Assembly (NCBI RefSeq): GCF_028681615.1
Contig: NZ_JAQUHV010000002.1
Coordinates: 124,001 to 188,000, forward strand
From: Sulfuricurvum sp.
GTDB taxonomy: Bacteria > Campylobacterota > Campylobacteria > Campylobacterales > Sulfurimonadaceae
DNA length: 64,000 nt
Direction of reading: 5' to 3'
Under the pieces are notes generated by a model. The model did no database searches and was not told the origin of the DNA. It saw only the letters and a list, made by a program, of their open reading frames with translations. The position numbers and the translations under genes are program-made. This document shows, piece after piece, positions 8,421 to 17,674 of the stretch. The number at the start of each line of letters is the position of its first letter. The stretch's first letter is position 1.

Positions 8421-9098
8421 ATGTTAAAAACAATTCCAATCTTCTTTAGCTCTTTTTTCTTTTTCACCCTTCATGCTTCGGAACAATTAATAGTGGTGCT
8501 TTCCCCTGAGCTAAACTCGACTGCTGCGACGATGCAGCGATATGAGAAACATACGGCTTGGGAGAAAATCGGCGAAAAAATTCCGGTTACATTGGGTCGA
8601 AGCGGGTTAGGGTATGCGAGTGGAAAAACACCTCTAAAAAATGAGGGGGATGGCCGTTCTCCTGCAGGGGTATTTAGGATCAGTTCTGCATTTGGCTACG
8701 ATGAACATCCCAATGGGTTGATGCCCTATTATTATGCTGATGACAAACTGATCTGTGTTGATGACGTTGAAGACTCTCGTTACAACACATTTGCTTTTCT
8801 TGATCCGCGCAATCTTCCGAAAAGTTTTGAAACGATGCGCCGTAATGATGAGGTATACCGTAACGGAGCAGTAATCGGATATAACACGACGGGGGAAAAA
8901 GGGAGAGGTTCGTGTATCTTTATCCATCTCAACCACAGTGATCATCGCCCGACATCCGGATGTACGGCAATGGAGGAAGCACCGCTCAAAGAGCTGCTCG
9001 GGTGGTTAGACCCGCAAAAAAATCCTCAAATTTTACAGATACCGATGAGTGATTGCGCAGAGTATCAAAAAGAGTTTGAGGGAATTAAATGTGAGTGA
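8421..9098 (+). CDS. L,D-transpeptidase (YkuD family), secreted
   Basis: 225 residues with an N-terminal signal peptide (hydrophobic stretch rich in Phe, cleavage probably after LHAS). The YkuD catalytic region is present: FIHLNHSD supplies the conserved His, and TSGCTAM carries the nucleophile Cys. Upstream, LGRSGLGYASGKTPLKNEGDG and SPAGVF match the conserved N-terminal part of these domains. The family makes 3-3 peptidoglycan cross-links or attaches or trims envelope components in the periplasm. It stands alone between a divergent acetyltransferase and a convergent cytochrome c peroxidase. Confidence 0.82.
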   Translation: MLKTIPIFFSSFFFFTLHASEQLIVVLSPELNSTAATMQRYEKHTAWEKIGEKIPVTLGRSGLGYASGKTPLKNEGDGRSPAGVFRISSAFGYDEHPNGLMPYYYADDKLICVDDVEDSRYNTFAFLDPRNLPKSFETMRRNDEVYRNGAVIGYNTTGEKGRGSCIFIHLNHSDHRPTSGCTAMEEAPLKELLGWLDPQKNPQILQIPMSDCAEYQKEFEGIKCE

Positions 9099-9111
9099 TG
9101 AGGAAAAAAGC

Positions 9112-9190
9112 GCGGTGACTGCGCGTGGGCTTCGCGCTGAGCGAAACCCAGTGTTAACGTAGCCAACCGGGATGCATTCCGATGGCGTAT
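9112..9190 (+). repeat. Dispersed intergenic repeat, copy A
   Basis: This spacer between convergent genes contains GTGGGCTTCGCGC, GAAACCCAGTGTTAACGTAG and ATTCCGATGGCGTA. The same blocks, with small changes, recur at 57109-57200 (direct), 51887-51960 (inverted) and 47620-47672 (shortened). It has no open frame and is best described as a short non-coding repeat family member. Confidence 0.7.
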
Positions 9191-9199
9191 TAAAATAAA

Positions 9200-10219
9200 T
9201 TAGTTATTTACGACGTCCACTTTAGGCGTAGTCGCGGTGGATGCCGGAAGCATCGGATAAATAATCGTCGGTTTTCTGCCGTCGAGTGATTTTAAAAATG
9301 TTTGGATTGATGCGATTTCTTCGTCATTCAAATTAACACCGAGTTGGATACGACCCATCTCTTTAATCGCATCAGGAAGTGTTGCCATTTGACCGTTATG
9401 GAAATATGGCGCAGTTTGAGTTACGTTACGCAATGTCGGTACACGGACCATTCCGTTTTTATCCCCTTTGAAGTCCCCTACGTTCATATATTTATACGGT
9501 GCTACAACACCGAAAGCTTGCATCGTCCCACCTAGAGCGATGTCGTTATGACACGTTGTACACCCTTTGTCGATAAAGGTTTTAAGCCCTTTTTGCTCTG
9601 CAGATGTAAGCGCTTTTTTGTTGCCGCTTAGGAAATCATCATAGCGTGAAGGGGTTACAAGAGTGCGCTCGAATACCGCAATCGTATCGGCTACTTTTTC
9701 AAATGTGATTTTGACATCTTTTCCGTATGCTTTTTGGAACATTTTGACGTATTCAGGCATTGAGTTGACAACACCGGTTACGAAATCTTTCGGGGCAGCC
9801 ATTTCAGGTCCGGCTTGGATCGGTCCTTGGGCTTGGTCTTCGAGATGCGGGCTGCGTCCATCCCAGAATTGTTGGCTATAGAATACGGCATTGTATACTG
9901 TCGGTGAACTCAAACCGTGCGGATTAGCTGTCCATTTATGGCCGATTGCGGCACTCATACCGTCTGTTCCGCCGATAGCAAGGTTATGACAGGTATTACA
10001 ACTGACCAAACCGCTTTTAGAAAGTCGAGGATCAAAATAGAGCATTTTTCCCAGTTCCACTTTCGCTGAAGTGGTCGGATTTTTAGGATTTGAAGTGAGC
10101 TTTTCAAGTGCTTTCGGATTGGCAGGAATCGGTTTCAACCCAGCTGTTTTTGCTTCATCGATGAGGGAAGCTCCCATGACAGATGTGGCAACGATTGTGG
10201 AAAGAATGAGTGTTTTCAT
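9200..10219 (-). CDS. Di-heme cytochrome c peroxidase
   Basis: 339 residues from the ATG at 10219, which has AAGGA 6 nt upstream and begins a clear signal peptide (MKTLILSTIVATSVMGAS). Two CxxCH haem sites are present: CNTCH (residues 74-78, peroxidatic haem) and CTTCH (220-224, electron-transfer haem). Conserved motifs include LGKMLYFDPRLS, QFWDGRSPHLEDQA and VPTLRNVTQTAPYFHNG. The family reduces hydrogen peroxide in the periplasm with electrons from small c-type cytochromes; the c553-like protein at 63494 is a possible donor. A longer reading from 10291 adds residues ahead of the signal peptide and is unlikely. Confidence 0.95.
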   Translation of the reverse strand: MKTLILSTIVATSVMGASLIDEAKTAGLKPIPANPKALEKLTSNPKNPTTSAKVELGKMLYFDPRLSKSGLVSCNTCHNLAIGGTDGMSAAIGHKWTANPHGLSSPTVYNAVFYSQQFWDGRSPHLEDQAQGPIQAGPEMAAPKDFVTGVVNSMPEYVKMFQKAYGKDVKITFEKVADTIAVFERTLVTPSRYDDFLSGNKKALTSAEQKGLKTFIDKGCTTCHNDIALGGTMQAFGVVAPYKYMNVGDFKGDKNGMVRVPTLRNVTQTAPYFHNGQMATLPDAIKEMGRIQLGVNLNDEEIASIQTFLKSLDGRKPTIIYPMLPASTATTPKVDVVNN

Positions 10220-10294
10220 GGTGAATCCTTGTGTTTTTTGGATTAGATTTATAATTGTAGCACATAAAAATAAAGGAAATTTTTTTTCCAATAT

Positions 10295-12529
10295 CTAATT
10301 TATTTCTTGCATAACGGTTGAACGTTTGGACTGTTCGAGCCGCCTGCACGCCGATTCAAACGCACCGGATTCCCCGATCACGATACAATGCCCTTTTGCC
10401 CGTGTCAATGCCGTGTAGAGGAGTTTGGTGTTAAGCATGATATGGTGAGAAAAACTCATAACCATTACGACCCTCTCGTATTCCATCCCTTGTACTTTAT
10501 GGACACTCAGGGCATAGGAGAGATTGAGAAATTCACTGATTTGCTCGTATTTGTATTGGACAATCAGCTCTTCATTGGGATAAAAGACATAGCAGAGCTC
10601 TTCTTCTTCGTCGAGGCGAAAGATCAATCCGCACATACCGTTGAAAATTCTTCTCTCAATCGGCTCTTCCCCACTTTTAAAACCTTCAGGCGTGTAGGAG
10701 AGAATATTTTCATTTTTGGTATGAACCACTTTATCGTGGAGCCGAAATTCCCCTTTGAAGGTAGTGATTTTCTTTTTTGGATTCGGATTAAAATAATTTT
10801 GGAGGAGCAGGTTGAGATTGTCAACTCCCAAAGTATTTCCGCGCATCGGAGAGATCACCTGAAACGCGTTGAGGTATTCACGTATCTGTTTGGTTTGGAG
10901 CTTTTCACGCGATAGAGGCAGATATTGCAGTGTCACTTCGGCAACTGCAGCCAAAAGGTTGTGGTTTTGAGTATGGATTGCTTCGTCGTATTCCGTACCG
11001 CTCAACATATTTTTGAGGGCATGGCGATTGGAAAGTTCGACAGGGATAAAAGTAAAGTCTTCATACTCGTCCTGATAGGGGGGGATCATTCCTTTGCGTA
11101 TATCGTTGGCGATGAGGGCGATTGCTTGTTCTTCGCGTTGGCGATAGATTTGGGTCAACATCACTGTAGGTGCTAGTTTGAGGGCAATCGCATCACTAAG
11201 TGGGCTGCCTGCACCGATCGGTGGGAGCTGTGCATCGTCACCGACGATAATGACGGTTGCATCCCTCTCTACTTTTGCTATCAGTCGTGCAAAGAGGAGC
11301 GAATTGATCATCGATGCTTCATCGATGAGAATCACTTTATAGGGCATAGTGTCTTGTGATTCGAATTTCACCAATAAGCTTTGGATCGTGGCACTTTGAT
11401 AACCGCTGCGTTCACGTATCCGCTGAGAAGCGATTCCGCTGAGTGCACAGGTCATGATGAGGTTTGGATCATAACGGGTGCATAGGAGATCGAGAAGCGC
11501 TTTTGCCGTAGTACTTTTCCCTGTCCCGGCATACCCGACGAGAAAGATTAATCCGCACCCTTGATTGATGAGTTCCAGCGCCGAATACTGCTGTTCTCCG
11601 AGAGTGAGAGATTGGCTCTTTAAAAATGTTTCCAGATCATCCGTGAGAGGCTCGTTTTTGCTTTTACCCCGACGTTTAAATTCATTAGTTAAAAGTATTT
11701 CAGCTTCGTAGATACGGGTAGGGGAGAGTTTTAAACTGGGCAAAAGTGTAATGCTCCCTTCCCGCAGACGATCGTCGAGTGCTTCATCGTACCGGTCATG
11801 ATGGCCGAGTGATAAAAGTTGATCGAGTTTATGAAACAGGGCGTCTCTTTCGATACAGCTGTTTCCTTCTTGGTCGCAGTATTCGCCGAGAGTGTATTCC
11901 ATGGCTGCCTGGATGCGTCGGTCATCATCCGTTTTAAGTCCCATGTTGAGTGCGATTTCATCGGCTTTTTTAAACCCGATACCGTTGATACGCATCAATC
12001 CGTACGGATTATTTTTGATCGCTTCGATAGGATCTTTTACCTCTTTCATCGCCCCTGCAATCAGCCGAAGCAAAGCGGGAGTGACGCCGAATGGAGCTAA
12101 AAACTCCCCTAAAAGACGCATGGAACGGAACTGTTTCCATCCGGTAGAGAGTTTTAGGAGACGCTTTTCGTTCATCCCTTTGATCTCCATGAGACGCTCG
12201 ATATCGTTGTCTAAAATATCGATCAGTCCGTCTGTCCCGTATTTTTCAATCAGTTCGGCGGTGAGTTTTTTGGTAAACCCTTTGACGACGCGGTTGAGAA
12301 AAAAGAAGAGTTCGTTTTGATTGACGATAAGGGAGTGGGCTTTAAACGTTCGTCCATACTGGCGATGTTCTTCCCATGAACCCTTGAGCGTGACAGCGGC
12401 ATTTACGAGATGGTCGACATCGCTTTCGTAATAGTGGGCACTGATTTTATCTCCGCTTTTGAGTGCGGCGATAAAGAAACCGTTATTTTGATAGATGATC
12501 CGATCGATTTGACCGATGAGGGTTTGCAT
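10295..12529 (-). CDS. recD2: RecD2-like DNA helicase
   Basis: 744 residues. The N-terminal half has a helix-hairpin-helix-rich region (ERLMEIKGMN, GLMRINGIGFKKADEIA) typical of RecD2 rather than RecBCD RecD. The superfamily 1 motor follows: Walker A at about 332-340 (GYAGTGKST), Walker B ILIDEASM, motif III VGDDAQLPPIGAG, and late motifs including SYALSVHKVQGMEYERVV and YTALTRAKGHCIVIG. RecD2 enzymes are 5'-3' helicases involved in replication-fork and repair transactions. Its ATG overlaps no other start, but its stop lies 3 nt from the haem peroxidase-side spacer, and its first base is shared with the glyQ stop (TGATG), so it is translationally coupled to glyQ. Confidence 0.9.
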   Translation of the reverse strand: MQTLIGQIDRIIYQNNGFFIAALKSGDKISAHYYESDVDHLVNAAVTLKGSWEEHRQYGRTFKAHSLIVNQNELFFFLNRVVKGFTKKLTAELIEKYGTDGLIDILDNDIERLMEIKGMNEKRLLKLSTGWKQFRSMRLLGEFLAPFGVTPALLRLIAGAMKEVKDPIEAIKNNPYGLMRINGIGFKKADEIALNMGLKTDDDRRIQAAMEYTLGEYCDQEGNSCIERDALFHKLDQLLSLGHHDRYDEALDDRLREGSITLLPSLKLSPTRIYEAEILLTNEFKRRGKSKNEPLTDDLETFLKSQSLTLGEQQYSALELINQGCGLIFLVGYAGTGKSTTAKALLDLLCTRYDPNLIMTCALSGIASQRIRERSGYQSATIQSLLVKFESQDTMPYKVILIDEASMINSLLFARLIAKVERDATVIIVGDDAQLPPIGAGSPLSDAIALKLAPTVMLTQIYRQREEQAIALIANDIRKGMIPPYQDEYEDFTFIPVELSNRHALKNMLSGTEYDEAIHTQNHNLLAAVAEVTLQYLPLSREKLQTKQIREYLNAFQVISPMRGNTLGVDNLNLLLQNYFNPNPKKKITTFKGEFRLHDKVVHTKNENILSYTPEGFKSGEEPIERRIFNGMCGLIFRLDEEEELCYVFYPNEELIVQYKYEQISEFLNLSYALSVHKVQGMEYERVVMVMSFSHHIMLNTKLLYTALTRAKGHCIVIGESGAFESACRRLEQSKRSTVMQEIN

Positions 12530-13410
12530 CAGGCTTTTACGCGGAGGTTTCTTTCCTCTTCTTGTGACTTATACAACTCGGCACACCCGCGGGCTAGTTC
12601 ACGGATTTTGAGGATGTAGTTTGCCCGTTCCGTGACGGAGATCGCTTTACGTGCATCGAGAGTATTAAACGTATGGGATGCCATCATGCACAGATCGTAT
12701 GCCGGAAGAGGAAGTTCCGCATCAAGGCATCGTTTGCATTCGGCAGCTTTGGCTTCGAATTCGGCAAAGAGCATTGCGGTATCGGCAATTTCGAAATTGT
12801 ATTTGCTAAACTCGATTTCCCCCTCTTTGTGAATATCGCGGTATAGCGTCTTTCCGAATACGTTTTCGCTCCATACGATATCGAATACGGTATCGACCCC
12901 TTGCAAATACATAGCCAAACGCTCTGTACCGTAAGTAATCTCGACGGCGACGGGATCACAGCTGACCCCCCCTACTTGCTGAAAATAGGTGAATTGGGTG
13001 ACTTCCATACCGTTAAGCCATACTTCCCAGCCCAGTCCCCATGCTCCAAGAGTCGGAGACTCCCAGTTATCCTCGACAAAACGGATATCGTGATCTTTGA
13101 GATTAAGTCCCAAATATTCCAAACTTTTGAGATACAGTTCTTGTATATTCTCCGGACTCGGTTTGATCAGCACTTGAAACTGATAGTAACTTCCCAAACG
13201 GTTCGGATTTTCTCCGTAACGTCCGTCTGTCGGACGTCGGCTCGGTGCGACATAGGCGACTGACCACGGTTTGGAATCGAGCGAGCGTAAAAAAGTAGCG
13301 GGGTGAAAGGTTCCTGCACCGGCGGCAATATCGTAAGGCTGGACAATCGCACATCCTTGATCATTCCAAAATTGTTGAAGTTTTAAAAGCATATCGCCAA
13401 ACGTAATCAT
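12529..13410 (-). CDS. glyQ: Glycyl-tRNA synthetase alpha subunit
   Basis: 293 residues, the normal length of GlyQ in the alpha2beta2 bacterial enzyme. Recognisable stretches include [17 protein letters not shown] at the N-terminus, [18 protein letters not shown], and [18 protein letters not shown]. The alpha subunit carries the class II catalytic core that activates glycine. The beta subunit gene (glyS) is not in this window. It is followed directly by recD2, with which it shares a TGATG stop-start. An extended -10 lies 27 nt before the start codon. Confidence 0.97.
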   Translation of the reverse strand: MITFGDMLLKLQQFWNDQGCAIVQPYDIAAGAGTFHPATFLRSLDSKPWSVAYVAPSRRPTDGRYGENPNRLGSYYQFQVLIKPSPENIQELYLKSLEYLGLNLKDHDIRFVEDNWESPTLGAWGLGWEVWLNGMEVTQFTYFQQVGGVSCDPVAVEITYGTERLAMYLQGVDTVFDIVWSENVFGKTLYRDIHKEGEIEFSKYNFEIADTAMLFAEFEAKAAECKRCLDAELPLPAYDLCMMASHTFNTLDARKAISVTERANYILKIRELARGCAELYKSQEEERNLRVKA

Positions 13411-13436
13411 AACTATCCCATAAAATAAATTGCGCC

Positions 13437-13442
13437 ATTATA
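13437..13442 (-). promoter_or_regulatory. Extended -10 promoter for glyQ-recD2
   Basis: The minus strand reads TTGGTATAATGG, giving TGG-TATAAT, 27 nt before the glyQ ATG (13410). It would give a leader of about 20 nt. Confidence 0.55.
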
Positions 13443-13516
13443 CCAAAAACAGTTTCTAAAGGGATTCTTAAAGCAATACACTCTATTATTAAAGGAAATA
13501 TAAGAAAGGCGACAGG

Positions 13517-15781
13517 ATGAAGAATTATTACTTTATTTTATTTTTCTTTATCACTGCGCTGTATGCTCAGCCTCCATTGGAAAAGGTATCGGTTAAATTG
13601 CAATGGGCAGACCAGTTTCAATTTGCCGGCTATTATGTCGCAAAAGATAAAGGTTTTTATAAAGATGCCGGGTTGGATGTCTCAATCCAAAAATTCGATC
13701 CTAAAGTACTTGCTATTGATGAGGTAATGGCAGGGCGGAGTACGTACGGTATCGGTAGATCTTCACTGCTGATCGATCGGATGGAGGGGAAAGATGTGGT
13801 TGCTTTGGCCGCAATATTTCAAAGTTCCCCGTTTATTCTCCTTTCCAAGAAATCATTGGATATAAAAACTCCGCGTGATCTTATCGGTAAACGGGTCATG
13901 ATGACACGGGATTTTCAAGATACCATCTCAGTACGAGCCATGCTCAACTCACAGGGAATAGCGCTAAATCAATTAAAATTTTTAGATCACAGCTATAACC
14001 CTATGGATATTGCGAACGGCAAAACCGATGTGATGGCATGCTATATCTCCAATGAACCGTATGTACTCAGGGAAAAAGGGATAGAGACCAACGCTATTAA
14101 TCCGGAAGCGTACGGATTTGATTTTTACAGCGATATTTTATTTACGACGGGGTCTGAAGTTCATCAGCATCCAAAAAGAGTTCGTGCATTTGTCGACGCT
14201 ACGCTCAAGGGTTGGGAATACGCATTTGCCCATATTCCCGAAACAGCACAGTTGATAAAAGAACATTACGACGGACAACATAAATCGAAAGAGAGTCTCA
14301 TCTATGAAGGTGAAGTATTAAAAGAGCTTGCTTATCGGGGAAATGAGCCTCTAGGTGCAATGACGTTGGAAAAATTCCGTCGTATTTCAGATATTTATAA
14401 AGTGATGGGATTGCCTCAGGATGAAAAACGTTTTGAGGGATTTATTTATGAAGATACTACCGATCAATCTATTCCTTTGAGTGTGGATGAACGCTCTTTC
14501 TTACATATAAATACGATCCGTTATACCTCTACGGATACGTGGCCCCCATTTAATTTCTATTCGGATCATGATGATTTTAACCTTCAAGGTATAGCCGTTG
14601 ATTTTTGGAAACTTATTGTAAAACGGACAGGTATGCATACCGCATATGTATCATCTCCCTCTTGGAACTGGATGCTTGATGCGATTAAAACAAAAAGTGC
14701 GGATGTTGCACTTGGCACTTCGCTCTCTTCCGACAAAGAGCCGTATGCCCTTTTTTCAAAACCGTATGCTTCTTTCCCTAATGTCATCGTGACCAATAAA
14801 ACGATTGATTTTATCCCCGGATTGGAAGCGTTGAACGGAAAGCGGGTCGCGATCGGTCAAGGGTATGGCATCTCAGCTATTATTGCGGCGCATTATCCGA
14901 AAATTACGATTGTCGATGTTGAAAATACGCGTGAAGGATTAAAACTTTTGAGTTCCGGACGTGTTGACGCTGTTATTGATATTCTCCCGGTCATAGCCTA
15001 TTTGATTAATGCCGACCATTATTTGGATCTCAAAATTTCAGGAACGACCCAATTTAATTTAGATGTTCGAATGATGATTCGCAATGATTATCCGGAACTC
15101 AAATCGATTATCGATAAAGCGATAGACGGGATCAGTATCGCCGAGCGGCAAAAGATTTTTAACCGCTATATTGCTATATCGTATGAAAATCGGGTTGATT
15201 ACAGCTGGGTGTATCGGATCGCTGCATTAGCAACGATTATAATTTTGATTTTTTTGTATCGCCAATATGAAATGGGAAAATACAATAAGCGGCTTTTGAA
15301 AATAGCAACCACCGATCCGTTAACCGGACTTACAAATCGTATCCGGCTGGATGAAAAATTAGTGGAATGTCATCAATCGTATCTTCGGACGCAGCGGACA
15401 TATGCCGTGATGATTATCGACTTGGACAATTTTAAACGGGTCAATGATACATACGGCCATTTGGTCGGTGATAAGACATTGGTCACTTTTGCACAGATAA
15501 TACGGAACAATGTGCGTGAAATGGATCTTGTCGGTCGTTGGGGAGGGGAAGAATTTATGATCATTTGCCCGGAAACCAACATTAACGGAGCGGATCGTCT
15601 GGCGACAAAAATCCAGGAATTGATTAATTCGTATGATTTTCCTCATATTCATACGCTTACCTGTAGTTTTGGACTTAGTGAATGTCACAAAGGTGACCGT
15701 GTCGAAGATGTTGTCGGTCGAGCCGACGATGCTTTGTATCGTGCGAAAGAAGAGGGACGAAATCGGATTTATCAAGGCTGA
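13517..15781 (+). CDS. Diguanylate cyclase with NMT1-type and SBP3-type sensor domains
   Basis: 754 residues. A signal peptide is followed by two different periplasmic solute-binding folds: an NMT1/THI5-like domain (about 20-300; VKLQWADQFQFAGYYVAKDKG in part) and a family-3 amino-acid-type domain (about 325-560; TWPPFNFY, SADVALGTSLSSD). A membrane helix (about 572-590) leads to a cytoplasmic GGDEF domain with the active site GGEEF at 676-680 and a product-inhibition RxxD (REMD) five residues before it. It should make cyclic-di-GMP in response to a small ligand and be feedback inhibited. The stop is directly abutted by the stop of the convergent DUF89 gene. Confidence 0.9.
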   Translation: MKNYYFILFFFITALYAQPPLEKVSVKLQWADQFQFAGYYVAKDKGFYKDAGLDVSIQKFDPKVLAIDEVMAGRSTYGIGRSSLLIDRMEGKDVVALAAIFQSSPFILLSKKSLDIKTPRDLIGKRVMMTRDFQDTISVRAMLNSQGIALNQLKFLDHSYNPMDIANGKTDVMACYISNEPYVLREKGIETNAINPEAYGFDFYSDILFTTGSEVHQHPKRVRAFVDATLKGWEYAFAHIPETAQLIKEHYDGQHKSKESLIYEGEVLKELAYRGNEPLGAMTLEKFRRISDIYKVMGLPQDEKRFEGFIYEDTTDQSIPLSVDERSFLHINTIRYTSTDTWPPFNFYSDHDDFNLQGIAVDFWKLIVKRTGMHTAYVSSPSWNWMLDAIKTKSADVALGTSLSSDKEPYALFSKPYASFPNVIVTNKTIDFIPGLEALNGKRVAIGQGYGISAIIAAHYPKITIVDVENTREGLKLLSSGRVDAVIDILPVIAYLINADHYLDLKISGTTQFNLDVRMMIRNDYPELKSIIDKAIDGISIAERQKIFNRYIAISYENRVDYSWVYRIAALATIIILIFLYRQYEMGKYNKRLLKIATTDPLTGLTNRIRLDEKLVECHQSYLRTQRTYAVMIIDLDNFKRVNDTYGHLVGDKTLVTFAQIIRNNVREMDLVGRWGGEEFMIICPETNINGADRLATKIQELINSYDFPHIHTLTCSFGLSECHKGDRVEDVVGRADDALYRAKEEGRNRIYQG

Positions 15782-16639
15782 TTAGTCCAGCTTACAGATG
15801 ATATCTCCGATCTCTCTTCCCAATGATGCTGCGACAACTGAGCATTTTACTTTGAGTAAGAAGCAGATGTTATGCCGTTTTTGCGGGGTCATACACTCGT
15901 AGTTTCCCATCCCTTTTGCGATAATCAGATCCGCGGTTTCAAAGAGGTTTTGGGCTTCGGAAGATGCCAGCTCATAGACAAATCCGGGAGTCGGGACGCC
16001 GCTGTCCATTACGGTGCAAATAGAGTCCATACCCGCTTCGAGAGCTTCTCGCATTGTTACATCGTTGATGATCGGATTCCCGCGAACCATATAGGTAAAT
16101 ACTGTATGGGGATAGAGTTTTTGAAGGGATTGTATCGTCAATCCATCGAAGATATGTTCACCTGCATTGTCACCGATATAGAGGACGGTTTTAGAACGTT
16201 TTAGAGTCTCCGATAACTGTGTACTGTCATCATGGGAAAATGGGGTGGTAAATACGGAATTGATTGCTTCATGCAGGTCGAAACTCACTTCAGCAGCCAG
16301 ATCGATAACATTGCCCACTACGGCAGTTTTCAGTGTCGCTATAAACGGATCATCGCTTTGTGTAATACTCTCTTGCAAAAACGGTATGTATGAATTGGCT
16401 TGCTGCGTTGCGTGCTGTTTTTGATGTTCGTAGAGATCGTTAGTGTCCGCTAATACCGCCATATGTTCATAAAGCGGTGCCGCAACGACGGGAGGCGAGA
16501 GGGTAAAGTCTGCATTTTGGAGTGATGTTTCTACGTACTGAACAATACGTTCACTCAAAGCTGCATCCGCATGGATTGCTTCACAAACCCGTTTACTTTG
16601 GGCTGTGATACACCCAATGCATTCATTTTGTATGGTCAT
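15782..16639 (-). CDS. DUF89 (ARMT1-like) metal-dependent phosphatase
   Basis: 285 residues. The DUF89 signature is clear: IGDNAGEHIFDGL (metal-binding Asp/Asn), GNPIINDVTMREA, SGVPTPGF and KGMGNYE. A Cys-rich N-terminus (ECIGCITAQSKRVC) is typical of prokaryotic members. Characterised DUF89 enzymes are metal-dependent phosphatases thought to remove damaged or toxic sugar phosphates, but the substrate of this one is unknown. Its start overlaps the stop of the DUF3972-like gene by 4 nt, and purE lies just upstream of that gene, so a role next to purine or ribose-phosphate metabolism is a reasonable but unproven guess. Confidence 0.85.
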   Translation of the reverse strand: MTIQNECIGCITAQSKRVCEAIHADAALSERIVQYVETSLQNADFTLSPPVVAAPLYEHMAVLADTNDLYEHQKQHATQQANSYIPFLQESITQSDDPFIATLKTAVVGNVIDLAAEVSFDLHEAINSVFTTPFSHDDSTQLSETLKRSKTVLYIGDNAGEHIFDGLTIQSLQKLYPHTVFTYMVRGNPIINDVTMREALEAGMDSICTVMDSGVPTPGFVYELASSEAQNLFETADLIIAKGMGNYECMTPQKRHNICFLLKVKCSVVAASLGREIGDIICKLD

Positions 16640-17112
16640 TGCGCTCCATACTCATCGATTACTTTTCCCCACATGAGCTTGTATTTACGACGCATAAACT
16701 CAACTTCTTGTTGGGAGAGACGGAGCTGTTCGGTGAGGGTTGCGATTGTTTTACGATCTTCATCATAAAGCTCTTGAAGTGACCCGAGGGCCTCTTTTAG
16801 AAAAAGATTTTCATTTTTGATCGACTCTATCGTCTCTTCTTTGGCAACAAGCACTTTTTCATGAAGATTGATGATCGTACCGATTGTTTTTTCGACGAAA
16901 CTCGCACCCAGTGTAACATCAGCATGGGATTCACTGAGCTCATGCAGACTCGATGGGACAATCCCGGCCATGCCGTGACCCGGATCGATAAAGACTTCCC
17001 CATCTTCCACAACGGTAGTCAGTTTGCCTCGGACAATCAAAGCCTCAACCGCACTGCGATCGAGGTGTGTCATATGAGCGTAATCATCAATACTCATCCA
17101 GTGCCCTTGCAT
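16636..17112 (-). CDS. DUF3972-like protein with helix-turn-helix-like head and coiled coil
   Basis: 158 residues. The first 50 residues (SIDDYAHMTHLDRSAVEALI, then VEDGEVFIDPG) look like an excisionase/MerR-type small DNA-binding head or a Campylobacterota DUF3972 domain. Residues about 70-145 are highly charged, with heptad-like spacing of Leu and Ile (IINLHEKVL, LKEALGSLQELYDEDRKTI), predicting a long coiled coil. No membrane segment. The function is unknown; the layout suggests a structural or scaffold protein, or a regulator that dimerises through the coil. It overlaps the DUF89 gene by 4 nt and should be co-expressed with it. Confidence 0.7.
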   Translation of the reverse strand: MQGHWMSIDDYAHMTHLDRSAVEALIVRGKLTTVVEDGEVFIDPGHGMAGIVPSSLHELSESHADVTLGASFVEKTIGTIINLHEKVLVAKEETIESIKNENLFLKEALGSLQELYDEDRKTIATLTEQLRLSQQEVEFMRRKYKLMWGKVIDEYGAQ

Positions 17113-17154
17113 TTGTTACCACCTGCCGTGTTAGATTTTTGATTATAACAAAAG

Positions 17155-17649
17155 TTATAATATTGTCTCTATTTCCAATGAATCCATCTCAACCTTTTTC
17201 GCTTTGCTGATTCGATCTTCTTGAAGTTTCATTCGTAACTCTTCATTTTCCAACGCTAAAATCTGCATAGCAAGATAGGCGGAGTTAATTGCTCCCGCTT
17301 TACCGATAGCGACAGTAGCTACCGGCATTCCTGCAGGCATTTGAACAGTTGAGAGAAGTGCGTCGATTCCGCTAAGGGCCGAAGCACTCATAGGGACACC
17401 GATAATCGGTTTGATCGTTTTAGATGCTAAAACGCCTGCCAAATGTGCTGCCATTCCGGCTGCTGCGATAAATACCTGAGCCCCTTTCGCTTCTGCGGCA
17501 AGGACATAATCTTTTGTACGTTCAGGACTACGATGTGCGGATGAGATAATCAGTTCAAACGGAACACCGAATGCTTCAAGCGTTTCTGAGCACGATTTCA
17601 TTACATCGAAATCGCTTTTGCTCCCCATAATAATTGATACGAATTTCAT
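17155..17649 (-). CDS. purE: N5-carboxyaminoimidazole ribonucleotide mutase
   Basis: 164 residues. Class I PurE hallmarks: the phosphate-binding MGSKSDFDVMK loop near the start, the catalytic SAHRSP, and AAAGMAAHLAGVLAS followed by PIIGVPM. It converts N5-CAIR to CAIR in purine synthesis. purK is not nearby. The C-terminal tail beyond the core (EDRISKAKKVEMDSLEIETIL) is a little longer than usual and helical. The following genes on the strand are the DUF3972-like and DUF89 genes, across a 42-nt gap. Confidence 0.96.
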   Translation of the reverse strand: MKFVSIIMGSKSDFDVMKSCSETLEAFGVPFELIISSAHRSPERTKDYVLAAEAKGAQVFIAAAGMAAHLAGVLASKTIKPIIGVPMSASALSGIDALLSTVQMPAGMPVATVAIGKAGAINSAYLAMQILALENEELRMKLQEDRISKAKKVEMDSLEIETIL

Positions 17650-17674
17650 TGAATTGACTCCTTAGATTTTAAAA

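Noticed and set aside
10219-10291. Longer N-terminus of the cytochrome c peroxidase
   Set aside because: The extra 24 residues precede a normal signal peptide, and only the ATG at 10219 has a ribosome-binding site.
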